From assembly GCF_023155745.1 (NCBI RefSeq), contig NZ_JAKNUS010000004.1:242887-306886 (forward strand): a stretch of DNA of 64,000 nucleotides, written 5' to 3'. Source of the DNA: Microbacterium kunmingense. GTDB lineage: Bacteria; Actinomycetota; Actinomycetes; Actinomycetales; Microbacteriaceae. Positions 16,267 to 25,173 of the stretch are shown piece by piece (positions within the stretch are counted from its first letter, which is position 1; each line of letters opens with the position of its first letter). A model generated the notes under the pieces. That model did no database searches and had not been told where the DNA came from. It saw only the letters and a list, made by a program, of their open reading frames with translations. Position numbers and translations under genes: made by a program.

Positions 16267-17226
16267 GTGACGGGTGATGTGATCCTTGCAGTGGACCTCG
16301 GCGGCACGAAGGCGGAAGCCGCGCTCATCGCCGTCGACGCGGGGAGCGGAACAGGAACCGTTGTTCCGGGCTCGCGACACCGGGAACCCACCGGACGCGG
16401 CGTCGCGGCGGACACGCTGGCCCGTGTCATCCGATCGCTGGTGTCCTCCGCGCTGGCGGCGACACCGGCGCGGGTGGTCGGCGCGGGGGTCGGGGCTGCG
16501 GGGCCGATCGATCTCACCCGCGGCACGGTCAGCCCGCTCAACATGCCCGGGATCCGGGACTTCCCGCTGCGCGACGTCGTCGAAGACACCGCCGAGGCCC
16601 CGACGACCCTGCGCCTGGACGGGACGTGCATCGCGCTGGCCGAGCACTGGCTCGGCGCGACGCGCGGCGCCACGTGCTCGCTCGGAATGGTGGTCTCGAC
16701 CGGGGTCGGTGGGGGTCTCATCGTCGACGGCCGGCTGCTCTCCGGGCCGACGGGCAACGCGGGCCACATCGGTCAGATCCACGTCGTCGACCCTGACGAA
16801 GATGCGGGGCGCGCGGGGGGCGCGGGGGGCGGCGGCGGCGCGGGGACGACGCTGGAGGAGACCGCGTCAGGCCCCGCGACCGTCGCGTGGGCACAGCGTC
16901 GCGGGTGGCGGGGCGAGACGGGGGAAGAGCTGGCGGCCGCGGTGGCTGCGGGTGATCCGGTCGCCGAGGCCGCGACGCGGCGCTCGGCCGAGGCCGTGGG
17001 GCAGGCGATCGCGAGCGTGTCGGCGCTGCTCGACCTGGAGGTCGCCGCTATCGGCGGCGGGTTCTCGCGGGTGCGCCCCGACTACCTCGACCTCGTGGGC
17101 GCGGCTGTCGCCCGGTGGACGGCGCTCCCGCGCACCCGACCCGTCGCGGTGCGGCCGTCGGGGCTGTCGGCGGACGGCCCGCTGCTCGGCGCGGCGGCGC
17201 TGCGCGCCCGCGCCGAGCTCCTCTGA
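16267..17226 (+). CDS. ROK-family sugar kinase/regulator lacking the zinc motif
   Basis: This 319-residue protein has the ROK phosphate loop AVDLGGTKAEAALI, the GAGVGAAGPIDLTRG segment and GVGGGLIVDGRLLSGPTGNAGHIGQ. ROK kinases phosphorylate glucose, N-acetylglucosamine or similar sugars. Directly after the HIGQ motif, where the family usually has a CxCGxxGC zinc cluster, this protein reads VVDPDEDAGRAGGAGGGGGA and then TTLEETASG. It therefore has no zinc-binding cysteines and carries a glycine-rich loop instead. GTG at 16267 is the likely start. It is divergent from the SDR-marR operon across 51 bp. Confidence 0.82.
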   Translation: MTGDVILAVDLGGTKAEAALIAVDAGSGTGTVVPGSRHREPTGRGVAADTLARVIRSLVSSALAATPARVVGAGVGAAGPIDLTRGTVSPLNMPGIRDFPLRDVVEDTAEAPTTLRLDGTCIALAEHWLGATRGATCSLGMVVSTGVGGGLIVDGRLLSGPTGNAGHIGQIHVVDPDEDAGRAGGAGGGGGAGTTLEETASGPATVAWAQRRGWRGETGEELAAAVAAGDPVAEAATRRSAEAVGQAIASVSALLDLEVAAIGGGFSRVRPDYLDLVGAAVARWTALPRTRPVAVRPSGLSADGPLLGAAALRARAELL

Positions 17227-17265
17227 CGCCGCGCCCCGCGCGGGAGGGCGGACCCGCCCCTGGCT

Positions 17266-17320
17266 CGTTGGTCACATACGTACACCCGTGGGGCCCGAAG
17301 GCGTACATCTGCGACGAACG
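17266..17320. repeat. Palindromic repeat, copy 1
   Basis: A 21-bp arm beginning CGTTGGTCACATACGTAC and an arm ending ACATCTGCGACGAACG pair at 16 of 21 positions around a short GC loop. Copy 2 has the same arms and loop (CCGAAGGCGT versus ACGAAGGCGT). Confidence 0.7.
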
Positions 17321-17439
17321 AAGCGGAGTGACGGGCGCGCGCGGCGCGCGCGGCGGTGCGTTGCCGCGTAGTCGGCGGACACCGACGAGCTGACCCCGCG
17401 CCGCAGCATCCTTCGCCGAACGCCGGGCCCTCTGCCGCT

Positions 17440-17494
17440 CGTTCGTCACATACGTACGCCCACGGGGCACGAAGGCGTGCATATGCGACGAACG
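17440..17494. repeat. Palindromic repeat, copy 2
   Basis: The best-conserved copy: arms CGTTCGTCACATACGTACG and GGCGTGCATATGCGACGAACG pair at 18 of 21 positions, with the loop CACGGGGCACGAA. As a transcript it would form a strong hairpin and could end transcription from either convergent gene. Confidence 0.7.
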
Positions 17495-17499
17495 AAAGG

Positions 17500-17712
17500 G
17501 ATGTCGGGGGCGGGGCACCCGCAGCCGGGCACCCGCACTCGTGGCGCCGGCACGAAGGATGTCGGGGACGGGGCGCCCGCACGAGGGATGTCGGGGCGGG
17601 GCGCCCGCACGCCGGGCGCCCGCACGTCGGGGGAGGGCGCCCGCACGCCGGGCGCCCGCACGTCGGGGGCGGGGCGCCCGCACGCCGGGCGCCCGCGGGC
17701 GGGGCCCGCACT
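17500..17712. repeat. GC-rich direct repeat tract (GCGCCCGCACG units)
   Basis: About nine full or partial copies of a GGGCGCCCGCACG unit, alternating with GTCGGGGGCGG-type spacers, run through this tract. Unit spacing is irregular and no coding frame is convincing across it. Confidence 0.7.
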
Positions 17713-17725
17713 CGAGCCCCCCACT

Positions 17726-17784
17726 CGGTCGTCGCATATGCACGGGCGAGAAGCCCGAAGGCGTACACCGGCGACTAACGAACG
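17726..17784. repeat. Palindromic repeat, copy 3 (diverged)
   Basis: CGGTCGTCGCATATGCACG and GGCGTACACCGGCGACTAACG resemble the arms of copies 1 and 2, around the loop GGCGAGAAGCCCGAA, which forms a small stem itself. It lies 5 bp from the paaE stop codon. Confidence 0.6.
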
Positions 17785-17788
17785 GCGA

Positions 17789-18967
17789 TCAGACGTCGTA
17801 GTCGACGACCACCCGCTCGGTGGTGGGCCGCGACTGGCACGTGAGGATGTACCCCGCCGCGATCTCGTCGGGCTCGAGGGCGTAGTTCTCGTCCATCGTC
17901 ACCGCGCCGTCGACGAGGCGGGCGCGACACGTCCCGCACACACCGCCCGAGCACGAGTACGGCGCGTCGGGACGCACCCGCAGCGCCGCGGCGAGCACGG
18001 TCTCACGGGCGTGGACGGGCGACGCGACACTCGCGCTCTGTCCGTCGAGCCGCAGATCGATCCGGCGCACGGGCTCGTCCGCACGAGCACGCGCTCGCGG
18101 GCGCGGCGCGGCGGCGGCGGCGACGGACACCCCCGCAGCACCCTCGGTCCCAGTCGTGAAGAGCTCGAAGCGCACGTGTTCGCGCGGCACCCCGGCATCC
18201 GTCAATGCCGTGCGGCACCGCTCGACCAGCTCCAGCGGTCCGCAGAGGAACCACTCGTCGACGGTCTCGGGGAGAACGACGTGCGACAGCAGACCCCGGA
18301 TGCGGTCGTCGTCGAGGCGCCCCGACAGCAGAGGGGCTGCCCGCTCCTCGCGCGAGAACACGTGGTGCACCGCCAGACGCGTCGGATACCGGTCCTTGAG
18401 GTCGGCGAGATCGTCGAGGAACATCACGTCGGTCGATGAGCGGTTGGCGTACACCAGCGTGAAGCGCGACGACCCCGATCGCCCGAGCACCGCGGTGGCC
18501 AACGCCATGATCGGAGTGATGCCCGACCCCGCGGCGATCCCGGCGACGTGGGCGCCGTCGAGGTCTGCAAGCGACGACGTGAACGAGCCCTGCGGGCTCA
18601 TCACGTCGATGCGGTCTCCCGGCCGGAGGCCGGTCTGGGCCCACGTGGAGAACCGTCCGCCCGCATCGCGCTTGATCGCGACGCTGATCGACCCTCGGGT
18701 CGGCGGTCGGCACAGCGAGTACGACCGGCGGACCTCCTCGCCGTCGAGATGTGCGCGCAGGGCGACATGCTGGCCGGGGAGGAATGCGTACTCGTCGTCG
18801 AGCTCGGGCGGCACGGCGAAGGTCACCTCGACCGCGTCGTCGGTGAGCCGGCGAACCCCGCTCACGTCGAGGGTGTGGAAGCGCGCGCGGCGGCGCGTCC
18901 CGTCACCGCCGCGGGCGTTGGCGAGCAGGGTCTCGGCGACCGCGTCGGTCGCGCGGGCGGTGGTCAC
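17789..18967 (-). CDS. paaE: Phenylacetyl-CoA epoxidase reductase subunit PaaE
   Basis: PaaE passes electrons from NADPH to the di-iron epoxidase PaaABC. The 392-residue protein has an FAD-binding domain with RRSYSLCRPP, an NAD-binding domain (GIAAGSGITPIMALATAVL) and a C-terminal plant-type 2Fe-2S domain with the ligands CSGGVCGTC and a later Cys in ILTCQSRP. It is the last gene of paaABCDE, 11 bp after paaD, and ends next to the repeat-filled spacer. Confidence 0.93.
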   Translation of the reverse strand: MTTARATDAVAETLLANARGGDGTRRRARFHTLDVSGVRRLTDDAVEVTFAVPPELDDEYAFLPGQHVALRAHLDGEEVRRSYSLCRPPTRGSISVAIKRDAGGRFSTWAQTGLRPGDRIDVMSPQGSFTSSLADLDGAHVAGIAAGSGITPIMALATAVLGRSGSSRFTLVYANRSSTDVMFLDDLADLKDRYPTRLAVHHVFSREERAAPLLSGRLDDDRIRGLLSHVVLPETVDEWFLCGPLELVERCRTALTDAGVPREHVRFELFTTGTEGAAGVSVAAAAAPRPRARARADEPVRRIDLRLDGQSASVASPVHARETVLAAALRVRPDAPYSCSGGVCGTCRARLVDGAVTMDENYALEPDEIAAGYILTCQSRPTTERVVVDYDV

Positions 18968-18978
18968 GGGCCGGCTCC

Positions 18979-19506
18979 TCAGTGCACCTTGAAGTGGTCG
19001 AACGGCTCACCGCACTCCTGGCACTCGTACAGCGCCTTGCACGCGGTCGACCCGAAGCGCGAGACCTCGCGCGTGCGGAGCGTTCCGCAGCGGGGGCACG
19101 CCACGCCGAGCGTCACGGGGATGGGACCGCGCACCGCAGCCCGGCCCGTGGGCGGCGCGATGCCGTAGGCGCGGAGCTTGGCCTTGCCGTCCTCGCTCAT
19201 CCAGTCGGTCGTCCACGCGGGGGCGAGCGTCAGGCGCACGTCGACCCGGGTGAATCCCGCCTGGGTGAGGGCGAGCACGACATCGTCGCGGATGGCGTCG
19301 ACCGCGGGGCATCCCGAGTAGGTGGGGGTGAGGGTGACGGTCACCGCGTCACCGTCGACGGCGACGTCGCGGAGGATGCCGAGGTCGGCGATGGTGAGCA
19401 CCGGCACCTCGGGATCGGCCACCGCTCCGGCGATGCGACGGGCGGTCGCGAGGTCGGGCGCGGGGCGGGTGCCGGCGGTGTCGCGGACAGCGGCATATTC
19501 GGTCAC
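18979..19506 (-). CDS. paaD: Phenylacetyl-CoA epoxidase maturation protein PaaD
   Basis: This 175-residue protein has an N-terminal MIP18/DUF59 domain (DPEVPVLTIADLGI and TPTYSGCPAVD) and a C-terminal zinc ribbon with CPRCGTLRT and YECQECGEPFDHFKVH. PaaD is thought to help assemble the iron or iron-sulfur centres of the epoxidase complex. GTG at 19506 overlaps the paaC stop by four bases (GTGA), which indicates translational coupling. Confidence 0.92.
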   Translation of the reverse strand: MTEYAAVRDTAGTRPAPDLATARRIAGAVADPEVPVLTIADLGILRDVAVDGDAVTVTLTPTYSGCPAVDAIRDDVVLALTQAGFTRVDVRLTLAPAWTTDWMSEDGKAKLRAYGIAPPTGRAAVRGPIPVTLGVACPRCGTLRTREVSRFGSTACKALYECQECGEPFDHFKVH

Positions 19507-20339
19507 CAGGTCGCTCCCGGGTGGGCACGGGCGAGCACCTGCATCTCGGCGAGGATCCCGCCGAGAGTGGGGAACGGGATGCCGCGGCGGCCGCCTCCGC
19601 TCGAAGGCGCGACGTCAGGGCGGTCGAGCTCGGCCTCGGTGAAAACGGCGTCGAGCACCCGGTCGACCTCGTCGCGCAGCGTTGACGGCCGCACCGCGAC
19701 GCCGGCGAGCTGGTCGATGAGGGGCTCGTCACGGAAGAGCTCGTCGACGAAGGGCCACACGTCGGCGACGGCCGCGATCATGCGGCGTCGGGATTCGTCC
19801 GTGCCGCCCGCGAGCCGCAGGGTCCACTGCACGGCGTGGTCGCGGTGGTACTCGACCTCTTTCACCGCCTTGGCGGCGATCGCCGCGAGCGTCGCGTCGC
19901 CGGACGACTGCAGGGCGGAGTACAGGGCGAACTGGTAGGTCGCGGCGACGAGCTGGCGTGCGATCGTGTGGGCGAAGTCGCCGTTCGGCTGGCAGAAGAG
20001 CCACGCGCAGCGGAATTGCAGGTCGTCGCGCCAGAACGCCAGATCGTCTTCGCTTCGGCCGTCGGCGGTGCCGGCGTAGCGGAGGAGCGAGCGGGCGTGG
20101 CCGAGCTGGTCGAGCGCGATGTTCGCGAGCGCGACATCCTCTTCGAGCTCGGGAGCCCGGGCCACCCACTGCATGAGCTGCTGCGCGAGGATGAGGGCGT
20201 CATCGCCGAGCCACAGGGCGTATTCGGCGACGTCGCGCGACGCAGGCGCCGCATCGTCGCCGAGCAGCTCGGCGGCGAGCTCGTGCTCAATCACGTCGAC
20301 GTGCGGATGAGGCTCGACGTGCGGGTGGGGACCGGTCAC
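19503..20339 (-). CDS. paaC: Phenylacetyl-CoA epoxidase structural subunit PaaC
   Basis: PaaC is the ferritin-like, non-catalytic partner of PaaA. The 278-residue frame shows the family pattern EYALWLGDDALILAQQL, NIALDQLGHARSLL and EVEYHRDHAVQWTLRL. GTG at 20339 overlaps the paaB stop (GTGA); a longer reading frame upstream belongs to the paaB region and is not part of this protein. Confidence 0.92.
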   Translation of the reverse strand: MTGPHPHVEPHPHVDVIEHELAAELLGDDAAPASRDVAEYALWLGDDALILAQQLMQWVARAPELEEDVALANIALDQLGHARSLLRYAGTADGRSEDDLAFWRDDLQFRCAWLFCQPNGDFAHTIARQLVAATYQFALYSALQSSGDATLAAIAAKAVKEVEYHRDHAVQWTLRLAGGTDESRRRMIAAVADVWPFVDELFRDEPLIDQLAGVAVRPSTLRDEVDRVLDAVFTEAELDRPDVAPSSGGGRRGIPFPTLGGILAEMQVLARAHPGATW

Positions 20340-20641
20340 AGGTGCGGCACCCCCTCGGAGGCGGTGTAGTACGACGCGTGCCGGAAGTTCTTCCCCGTCG
20401 CCGACTCGAAGAACGCGCCCTTCGCGTCGGGGTCGCTCGTGGTGATGGCCTCCGCGGGCACGACCCAGACCGACGTGCCCTCGCCCCGGCGGGTGTAGAG
20501 GTCGCGGGCGTTGCGGAGGGCCAGTTCGGGGTCGGGCGCGTGGAGCGACCCGACGTGGACGTGGCTGAGGCCACGGCCCGAGCGCACGAAGACCTCGTAC
20601 AGGGGCCAGGTCTCGCGGTCGGACGATCCCGGTGTCGGCAT
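20336..20641 (-). CDS. paaB: Phenylacetyl-CoA epoxidase subunit PaaB
   Basis: This 101-residue protein reads WPLYEVFVRSGRGLSHVHVG, then HAPDPELALRNARDLYTRRGEG and SVWVVPAEAI, which is the PaaB signature. PaaB bridges PaaAC units of the epoxidase. ATG at 20641 overlaps the paaA stop (ATGA), and its own stop overlaps the paaC start. Confidence 0.94.
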   Translation of the reverse strand: MPTPGSSDRETWPLYEVFVRSGRGLSHVHVGSLHAPDPELALRNARDLYTRRGEGTSVWVVPAEAITTSDPDAKGAFFESATGKNFRHASYYTASEGVPHL

Positions 20642-21651
20642 CACGCCACCTCGCGTTCGGTGGGCGGGGTGGTCGAGGGGGAAGCGTCCTCCCCGGTGGC
20701 CGAGCGGGCGGACCGCGTCGAAACCCCCGCCCGCTTCTGCGCGTACGCCGCCGCAGCCTCCCGCACCCAGGCACCGTCGTCGTGCGCGGCCTTGCGGTGC
20801 CGCAGCCGCTCGGCGTTGAGCGGACCCCGCCCGGCGAGCACCTCGCGGAACTCGTCCCAGTCCAGCTCGCCGGTGTGCCAGCGCTGCGCCTCTTCGTCCC
20901 ACCGCAGCTCGGGGTCGGGCAAGGTCACACCCAGGATCTCGGCCTGCGGCACCAGCATCCCGATGAAGCGCTGCCGCAGATCGTCGTTCGAGAACCGCTT
21001 GATCTTCCATGCCATCGACTGCGCCGAGTTGGGCGAGGCGTCATCGGGCGGGCCGAACATCATCAGCGACGGCCAGTACCAGCGGTTCACCGCATCCTGG
21101 GCCATCTGCCGCTGCGCGTCGGTCCCCTGCATGAGGGTGAGGAGGATCTCGAACCCCTGCCGCTGGTGGAACGACTCCTCCCTGCAGATGCGCACCATCG
21201 CCCGGCCGTAGGGACCGTACGATGCGCGGCAGAGCGGCACCTGGTTGCAGATCGCCGCGCCGTCGACGAGCCAGCCGATGGCGCCCATGTCCGCCCAGGT
21301 GGGGGCGGGGTAGTTGAAGATCGAGGAGTACTTGGCCTTGCCGGCGATGAGCTGGTCGGTCATCTCGTCGCGGGTGATGCCGAGGGTCTGCGCGGCGGAG
21401 TAGAGGTAGAGGCCGTGGCCCGCCTCGTCCTGCACCTTCGCAAGCAGGATCGCCTTGCGTTTCAGGCTCGGCGCCCGGGTGATCCACCCACCCTCGGGCT
21501 GCATGCCGATGATCTCGGAGTGCGCGTGCTGCGAGATCTGGCGGATGAGCGTGCGCCGGTAGGCGTCGGGCATCCAGTCGCGCGGCTCGATGCGCTGATC
21601 GGCGGCGATGAGCGCGTCGAAGTGCTGCTCCTCGGCGGTGAGGTCCGTCAT
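20641..21651 (-). CDS. paaA: Phenylacetyl-CoA epoxidase catalytic subunit PaaA
   Basis: PaaA carries the di-iron centre that epoxidises the ring of phenylacetyl-CoA. The 336-residue protein has the paired iron-ligand helices [16 protein letters not shown] and [19 protein letters not shown] at 21651 has AAAGGAG seven bases upstream. It starts the paaABCDE operon; its promoter (TTGCTG-17-TAGAAT) carries a PaaR-type operator immediately downstream. About 30 C-terminal residues beyond the usual end are Ser/Thr/Ala-rich. Confidence 0.95.
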   Translation of the reverse strand: MTDLTAEEQHFDALIAADQRIEPRDWMPDAYRRTLIRQISQHAHSEIIGMQPEGGWITRAPSLKRKAILLAKVQDEAGHGLYLYSAAQTLGITRDEMTDQLIAGKAKYSSIFNYPAPTWADMGAIGWLVDGAAICNQVPLCRASYGPYGRAMVRICREESFHQRQGFEILLTLMQGTDAQRQMAQDAVNRWYWPSLMMFGPPDDASPNSAQSMAWKIKRFSNDDLRQRFIGMLVPQAEILGVTLPDPELRWDEEAQRWHTGELDWDEFREVLAGRGPLNAERLRHRKAAHDDGAWVREAAAAYAQKRAGVSTRSARSATGEDASPSTTPPTEREVA

Positions 21652-21665
21652 CGTCGACTCCTTTA

Positions 21666-21688
21666 CAGACCGCTCGTTCAGTAATTCT
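21666..21688 (-). promoter_or_regulatory. PaaR operator upstream of paaA
   Basis: On the minus strand this 23-bp site has the core ACTGAACGAGCGGT. It matches the site at 25943-25965 at 22 of 23 positions. It lies between the predicted -10 box and the paaA ribosome-binding site. Confidence 0.7.
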
Positions 21689-21712
21689 AGGCGGGTGGCG
21701 CTCCGACAGCAA
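21684..21712 (-). promoter_or_regulatory. Predicted promoter of paaABCDE
   Basis: On the minus strand TTGCTG (21707-21712) and TAGAAT (21684-21689) are separated by 17 bases, with the PaaR site overlapping and following the -10 box. Confidence 0.6.
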
Positions 21713-21809
21713 CCAGCTGCCCACACTGCCCTTGCTCGCCTGTCGCGATCGGCTACGCCCGACCGCGGAACGTGACAGGCGAACCACCCGGGATGCCGGT
21801 GGCCGCGCG

Positions 21810-22208
21810 TCAGGCGTCGTCGAGACGCCGATCGGTGCGGCGCGCGTGCCCGCGGAACTCGGCGACGACCTCGCCGTCGGCGTCGGTCACCGTGACGTCG
21901 TAGAGTCCGGTCCTCCCCCGGGTCACGCGGTGACGCGCCTCCGCGGTGAGCACATCGCCCGGCCGCGTGGAGCGGAAGAAGACGATGTCGGCGCCGACCG
22001 ACACGGTGATGGCGCCGTCGGGCTCGTTGCACGCGACGGCGAAGGCGGTGTCGGCGAGGGCGAACACCACGCCGCCGTGGGTGATGGCGAAGCCGTTCGT
22101 CATGTCGTCGCGCACCCGCATCCGGATGACCGCCCGCCCCGGCTCATCCACGATCGCCTCCATCCCGAAGGCATCGAAGACCCGGTCCTGCTGCAGCATC
22201 CGTCTCAC
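21810..22208 (-). CDS. paaI: Hydroxyphenylacetyl-CoA thioesterase PaaI
   Basis: This 132-residue hotdog-fold thioesterase has the signature [23 protein letters not shown], including the catalytic Asp. PaaI hydrolyses dead-end CoA esters formed during phenylacetate breakdown, sparing CoA. GTG at 22208 overlaps the paaZ stop (GTGA); ATG at 22199 is an alternative start. It is the last gene of the hydratase-paaH-paaZ-paaI operon. Confidence 0.9.
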   Translation of the reverse strand: MRRMLQQDRVFDAFGMEAIVDEPGRAVIRMRVRDDMTNGFAITHGGVVFALADTAFAVACNEPDGAITVSVGADIVFFRSTRPGDVLTAEARHRVTRGRTGLYDVTVTDADGEVVAEFRGHARRTDRRLDDA

Positions 22209-24265
22209 ACCGACGCGCCCTCCTTGGCCACCAGAGTGAGCACATCGTAGGTCGCGACGGTTTCGTCGCGTTGATTCCGGATGACCGCGTCCCACCGCAC
22301 CTCGCCGTACTCATCGGTCTCGCGGGGGGTGATCTGCTTCGCGGTGAGGATGACGCGGATCTCATCGCCCGGCGACACCGGCGTGACGAACCGCAGGTTC
22401 TCGAGGCCGTAGTTGGCGAGCACCGGGCCGGGCGCCGGGTCGACGAAGAGGCCCGCGGCCCACGACACCAGGAGATACCCGTGCGCGACGCGCCCCGGGA
22501 AGAACGGGTTGGCGGCGGCGGCCTCCTCGTCCATGTGGGCGTAGAAGGTGTCGCCGGTGAATCGCGCGAAGGTCTCGATGTCGTCGAGGCCCACCTCGCG
22601 CGTCGCGGACACGACCTGATCGCCGATCCGCAGCTCGGCGAGGGACTTGCGGAACGGATGGGCCCCGCCCGGCTGCGCCTCCGCCCCCTCGTGCCACACA
22701 CCGGTGAGGGCGGTGAGCATCTCGGGCGAGCCCTGCACCGCGGTGCGCTGCATATGGTGCAGCACCGCCCGGATGCCGCCGAGCTCCTCCCCGCCGCCGG
22801 CGCGGCCCGGCCCGCCGTGGACCAGGTGCGGCACCGGAGCCCCATGCCCGGTGGAGGTGCGCGCGTTCTCACGGCTGAGGAACAGGACGCGACCGTTGAA
22901 GGCGGCGATCCGCGTCATGAGCTCCACCGCGACATCCGGATCGTTCGTCGCGACCGAGGTCACCAGCGACCCGCCGCCGCGGTCGACGAGGTCGGCGGCC
23001 TCGGCCAGGGAGGCGTAGGGCAGCACGCTCGCGACCGGTCCGAAGGCTTCGATCTCGTGGACGGCCGGCGCGGTGGCATCCTCGAACCCGACGAGGATCG
23101 GCGCCACGAACGCGCCCTCGGGTGCGGGCCCGACAGAGCCGTCGGCGTGGACGACCCCCGGATCCTCGAGCGAGCCGAGGAGCAGGCGGCCCCCGGCGTC
23201 TTGGAGCGCACGCACCTGCCGCACCACCTCGTCGCGCTGCGCGCGCGAGACCACCGGCCCCATGGTGACCCCCTCGGCGCGCGGGTCGCCGATGACGACC
23301 CGCTCGGCGATCTTCTCCCCCAGCGCCGCGACCAGGGCGTCGACCGCCGCCGTGGGGACGATCGCGCGGCGGATCGCGGTGCACTTCTGCCCCGCCTTGG
23401 TGGTCATCTCGACCAGCAGCTGCTTCACGTACGCGTCGAATTCCGGGGTGCCGGGGGCGGCATCGGGGCCGAGTACCGAGGCGTTGATCGAGTCGGTCTC
23501 GGAGGTGAACCGCACCCCGTCGGGCGTCTGCGCGCGCAGGCGCGCGGCGGTGGTCGCGCTGCCGGTGAAGCCGACGAGATCCCCCAGCCGGAGCGCATCG
23601 AACAGGTCGGGCACCGGCCCGCTCACCAGCTGCAGCGACCCGGCGGGAAGTCGCCCGGTCTCGACGAGCATGCGCACCCACGCCTCGGCGATGTAGGCCG
23701 TCGGCGAGGCGGGTTTGACCACGGTGGGAACACCGGCGAGGAAGGCCGGGGCGAACTTCTCCAGCGCCCCCCACACGGGGAAGTTGAAGGCGTTGATCTG
23801 CACCGCGACGCCGGGAAGGCGCGTATAGACGTGCCGCCCGAGGAACGATCCGTCCTTCGACAGCGGCTCGACCGGCCCGTCGACGTAGACCTTCGCATTC
23901 GGCAGCTCGCGGCGCCCCTTCGACGAGTAGGTGAACAGCACGCCGATGCCGCCGTCGACGTCGTTCAGCGAATCGCGCCGGGTCGAGCCCGCGCGCTCGG
24001 AGAGAGCGTAGAGCTCGTCCTTGCGTTCCTGCAGCACGAGCGCGAACTCCTTGAGCAGCACCGCTCGCTGGTGGAACGTCAGCGCGCCGAGGCTCTCCTG
24101 CCCGACCGTTCGGGCGTGCTCGAGCGCCCCGGCGACGTCGAGCTCGCGGGTGCTCAGGCGCACCACCGGCTCGCCGGTCGAGGCGTCGCGGACGACCGCG
24201 GCATCCTCATCCTCGGCCGGCACCCACCAGCCGTCACGGATGTAACTGGGCAGGATGTCGGTCAC
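22205..24265 (-). CDS. paaZ: Bifunctional oxepin-CoA hydrolase/semialdehyde dehydrogenase PaaZ
   Basis: PaaZ opens the oxepin-CoA ring and oxidises the resulting aldehyde. The N-terminal 510 residues form an aldehyde dehydrogenase with the Glu of FTSETDSINAS and the nucleophile Cys of KAGQKCTAIRR. The C-terminal 150 residues form a MaoC-like hydratase with TGDTFYAHMDEEAAA and FFPGRVAHGYLL. GTG at 24265 gives the usual TDILPSYIRDGWW start and overlaps the paaH stop (GTGA); ATG at 24277 is also in frame. The protein is full length at 686 residues. Confidence 0.95.
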   Translation of the reverse strand: MTDILPSYIRDGWWVPAEDEDAAVVRDASTGEPVVRLSTRELDVAGALEHARTVGQESLGALTFHQRAVLLKEFALVLQERKDELYALSERAGSTRRDSLNDVDGGIGVLFTYSSKGRRELPNAKVYVDGPVEPLSKDGSFLGRHVYTRLPGVAVQINAFNFPVWGALEKFAPAFLAGVPTVVKPASPTAYIAEAWVRMLVETGRLPAGSLQLVSGPVPDLFDALRLGDLVGFTGSATTAARLRAQTPDGVRFTSETDSINASVLGPDAAPGTPEFDAYVKQLLVEMTTKAGQKCTAIRRAIVPTAAVDALVAALGEKIAERVVIGDPRAEGVTMGPVVSRAQRDEVVRQVRALQDAGGRLLLGSLEDPGVVHADGSVGPAPEGAFVAPILVGFEDATAPAVHEIEAFGPVASVLPYASLAEAADLVDRGGGSLVTSVATNDPDVAVELMTRIAAFNGRVLFLSRENARTSTGHGAPVPHLVHGGPGRAGGGEELGGIRAVLHHMQRTAVQGSPEMLTALTGVWHEGAEAQPGGAHPFRKSLAELRIGDQVVSATREVGLDDIETFARFTGDTFYAHMDEEAAAANPFFPGRVAHGYLLVSWAAGLFVDPAPGPVLANYGLENLRFVTPVSPGDEIRVILTAKQITPRETDEYGEVRWDAVIRNQRDETVATYDVLTLVAKEGASV

Positions 24266-25173
24266 GGGGAGCTCCATTCGTAGAAGCCGCGCCCGGTCTT
24301 GCGGCCGAGGTGGCCGTCGGCGACCATGCGGCGCAGCAGGTCGGGCGGGGCGAAGCGGTCGCCGAGGGTGGCGTGCAGCTCTTCGGCGATGGCGAGGCGG
24401 ACGTCGAGTCCGACGATGTCGGTGGTGCGGAGGGGCCCCGCGGGGTGGCGGTAGCCGAGCTCCATCGCCGCGTCGATGTTGGCCGGGCTCGCGACGCCGG
24501 CCTCCACCATGCGGATCGCTTCGAGCGCCAATGCCAGGCCGAGCCGACTGGACGCGAAGCCGGGGGCGTCGGCGACCACGATCGGCGTCTTGCCGAGCGT
24601 CTCGACCCATCCGCGTGCGCGCTCCACCACGCCGGCGGCGCTGGCGTCGCCGACGACGATCTCGACCAGGCGCGAGGCGGGCACGGGGTTGAAGAAGTGC
24701 AGCCCGAGGAAGCGAGCGGGGTCGCGCAACGCGTCGGCGAGGGCGGCGAGGCCGATCGACGAGGTGTTCGTTGCGAGCACGGTGTCGCCCGCGACGACCG
24801 CCTCGATGCGCGCGAGCGCGTCGCGCTTGAGGTCGCGGTCTTCGGGCACCGCTTCGACGACGAGCCCCGCCCCGGCGAAGTCGCTCACGTCGGTGGAGAG
24901 ATGGACGGATGCGGCGAGCGCCGCCTGGCTGCGATCGGTCGCCCCCCGGCGGATCGAATCGGCGACGCTCGCGAGGATGCGACCGCGCGCGGATTCGGCG
25001 GCCTCGGCATCGCGCTCGACGACGGTCACCTCGGATCCTGCGACCAGGAACGCGTGCGCGATCCCCGCACCCATCCGGCCTCCGCCGAGCACGCCGACCC
25101 GCGAGGGCGGCGCGACGGGACCGGGGCCAGGGGGCGAACCGTCGCGGGGCGCTGCGTCTGCGGCATCCGTCAT
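24262..25173 (-). CDS. paaH: 3-hydroxyacyl-CoA dehydrogenase PaaH
   Basis: This 303-residue enzyme oxidises 3-hydroxyadipyl-CoA to 3-oxoadipyl-CoA with NAD. It shows the dinucleotide fold VGVLGGGRMGAGIAHAFL, the catalytic His region LGLHFFNPVPASRLVEIV and the C-terminal domain ending GRKTGRGFYEW. ATG at 25173 overlaps the enoyl-CoA hydratase stop (ATGA). It is the second gene of its operon. Confidence 0.92.
   Translation of the reverse strand: MTDAADAAPRDGSPPGPGPVAPPSRVGVLGGGRMGAGIAHAFLVAGSEVTVVERDAEAAESARGRILASVADSIRRGATDRSQAALAASVHLSTDVSDFAGAGLVVEAVPEDRDLKRDALARIEAVVAGDTVLATNTSSIGLAALADALRDPARFLGLHFFNPVPASRLVEIVVGDASAAGVVERARGWVETLGKTPIVVADAPGFASSRLGLALALEAIRMVEAGVASPANIDAAMELGYRHPAGPLRTTDIVGLDVRLAIAEELHATLGDRFAPPDLLRRMVADGHLGRKTGRGFYEWSSP

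Larger units (their letters stand above)
17227..17788. other. 562-bp spacer between convergent genes, filled with repeats
   Basis: No convincing gene lies here. The spacer separates the ends of the ROK kinase and paaE genes. It contains three related palindromic elements (17266-17320, 17440-17494, 17726-17784) and a GC-rich direct-repeat tract between the second and third. Confidence 0.7.

Noticed and set aside
17500..17712. Possible CRISPR array in the GC-rich repeat tract
   Set aside because: Units are 11-13 bp with irregular 3-15 bp gaps, the gaps are similar to each other rather than unique spacers, and no cas genes are present.
20336..22032. Longer frames extending paaB, paaA and paaC upstream
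   Set aside because: The extra N-terminal residues are antisense or out-of-frame readings of neighbours; the chosen starts have ATGA/GTGA overlaps or a ribosome-binding site and fit family lengths.
22271..24283. 670-codon open frame on the plus strand over paaZ
   Set aside because: Antisense of a well-supported PaaZ gene; the translation is Arg/His/Gly-rich without motifs.
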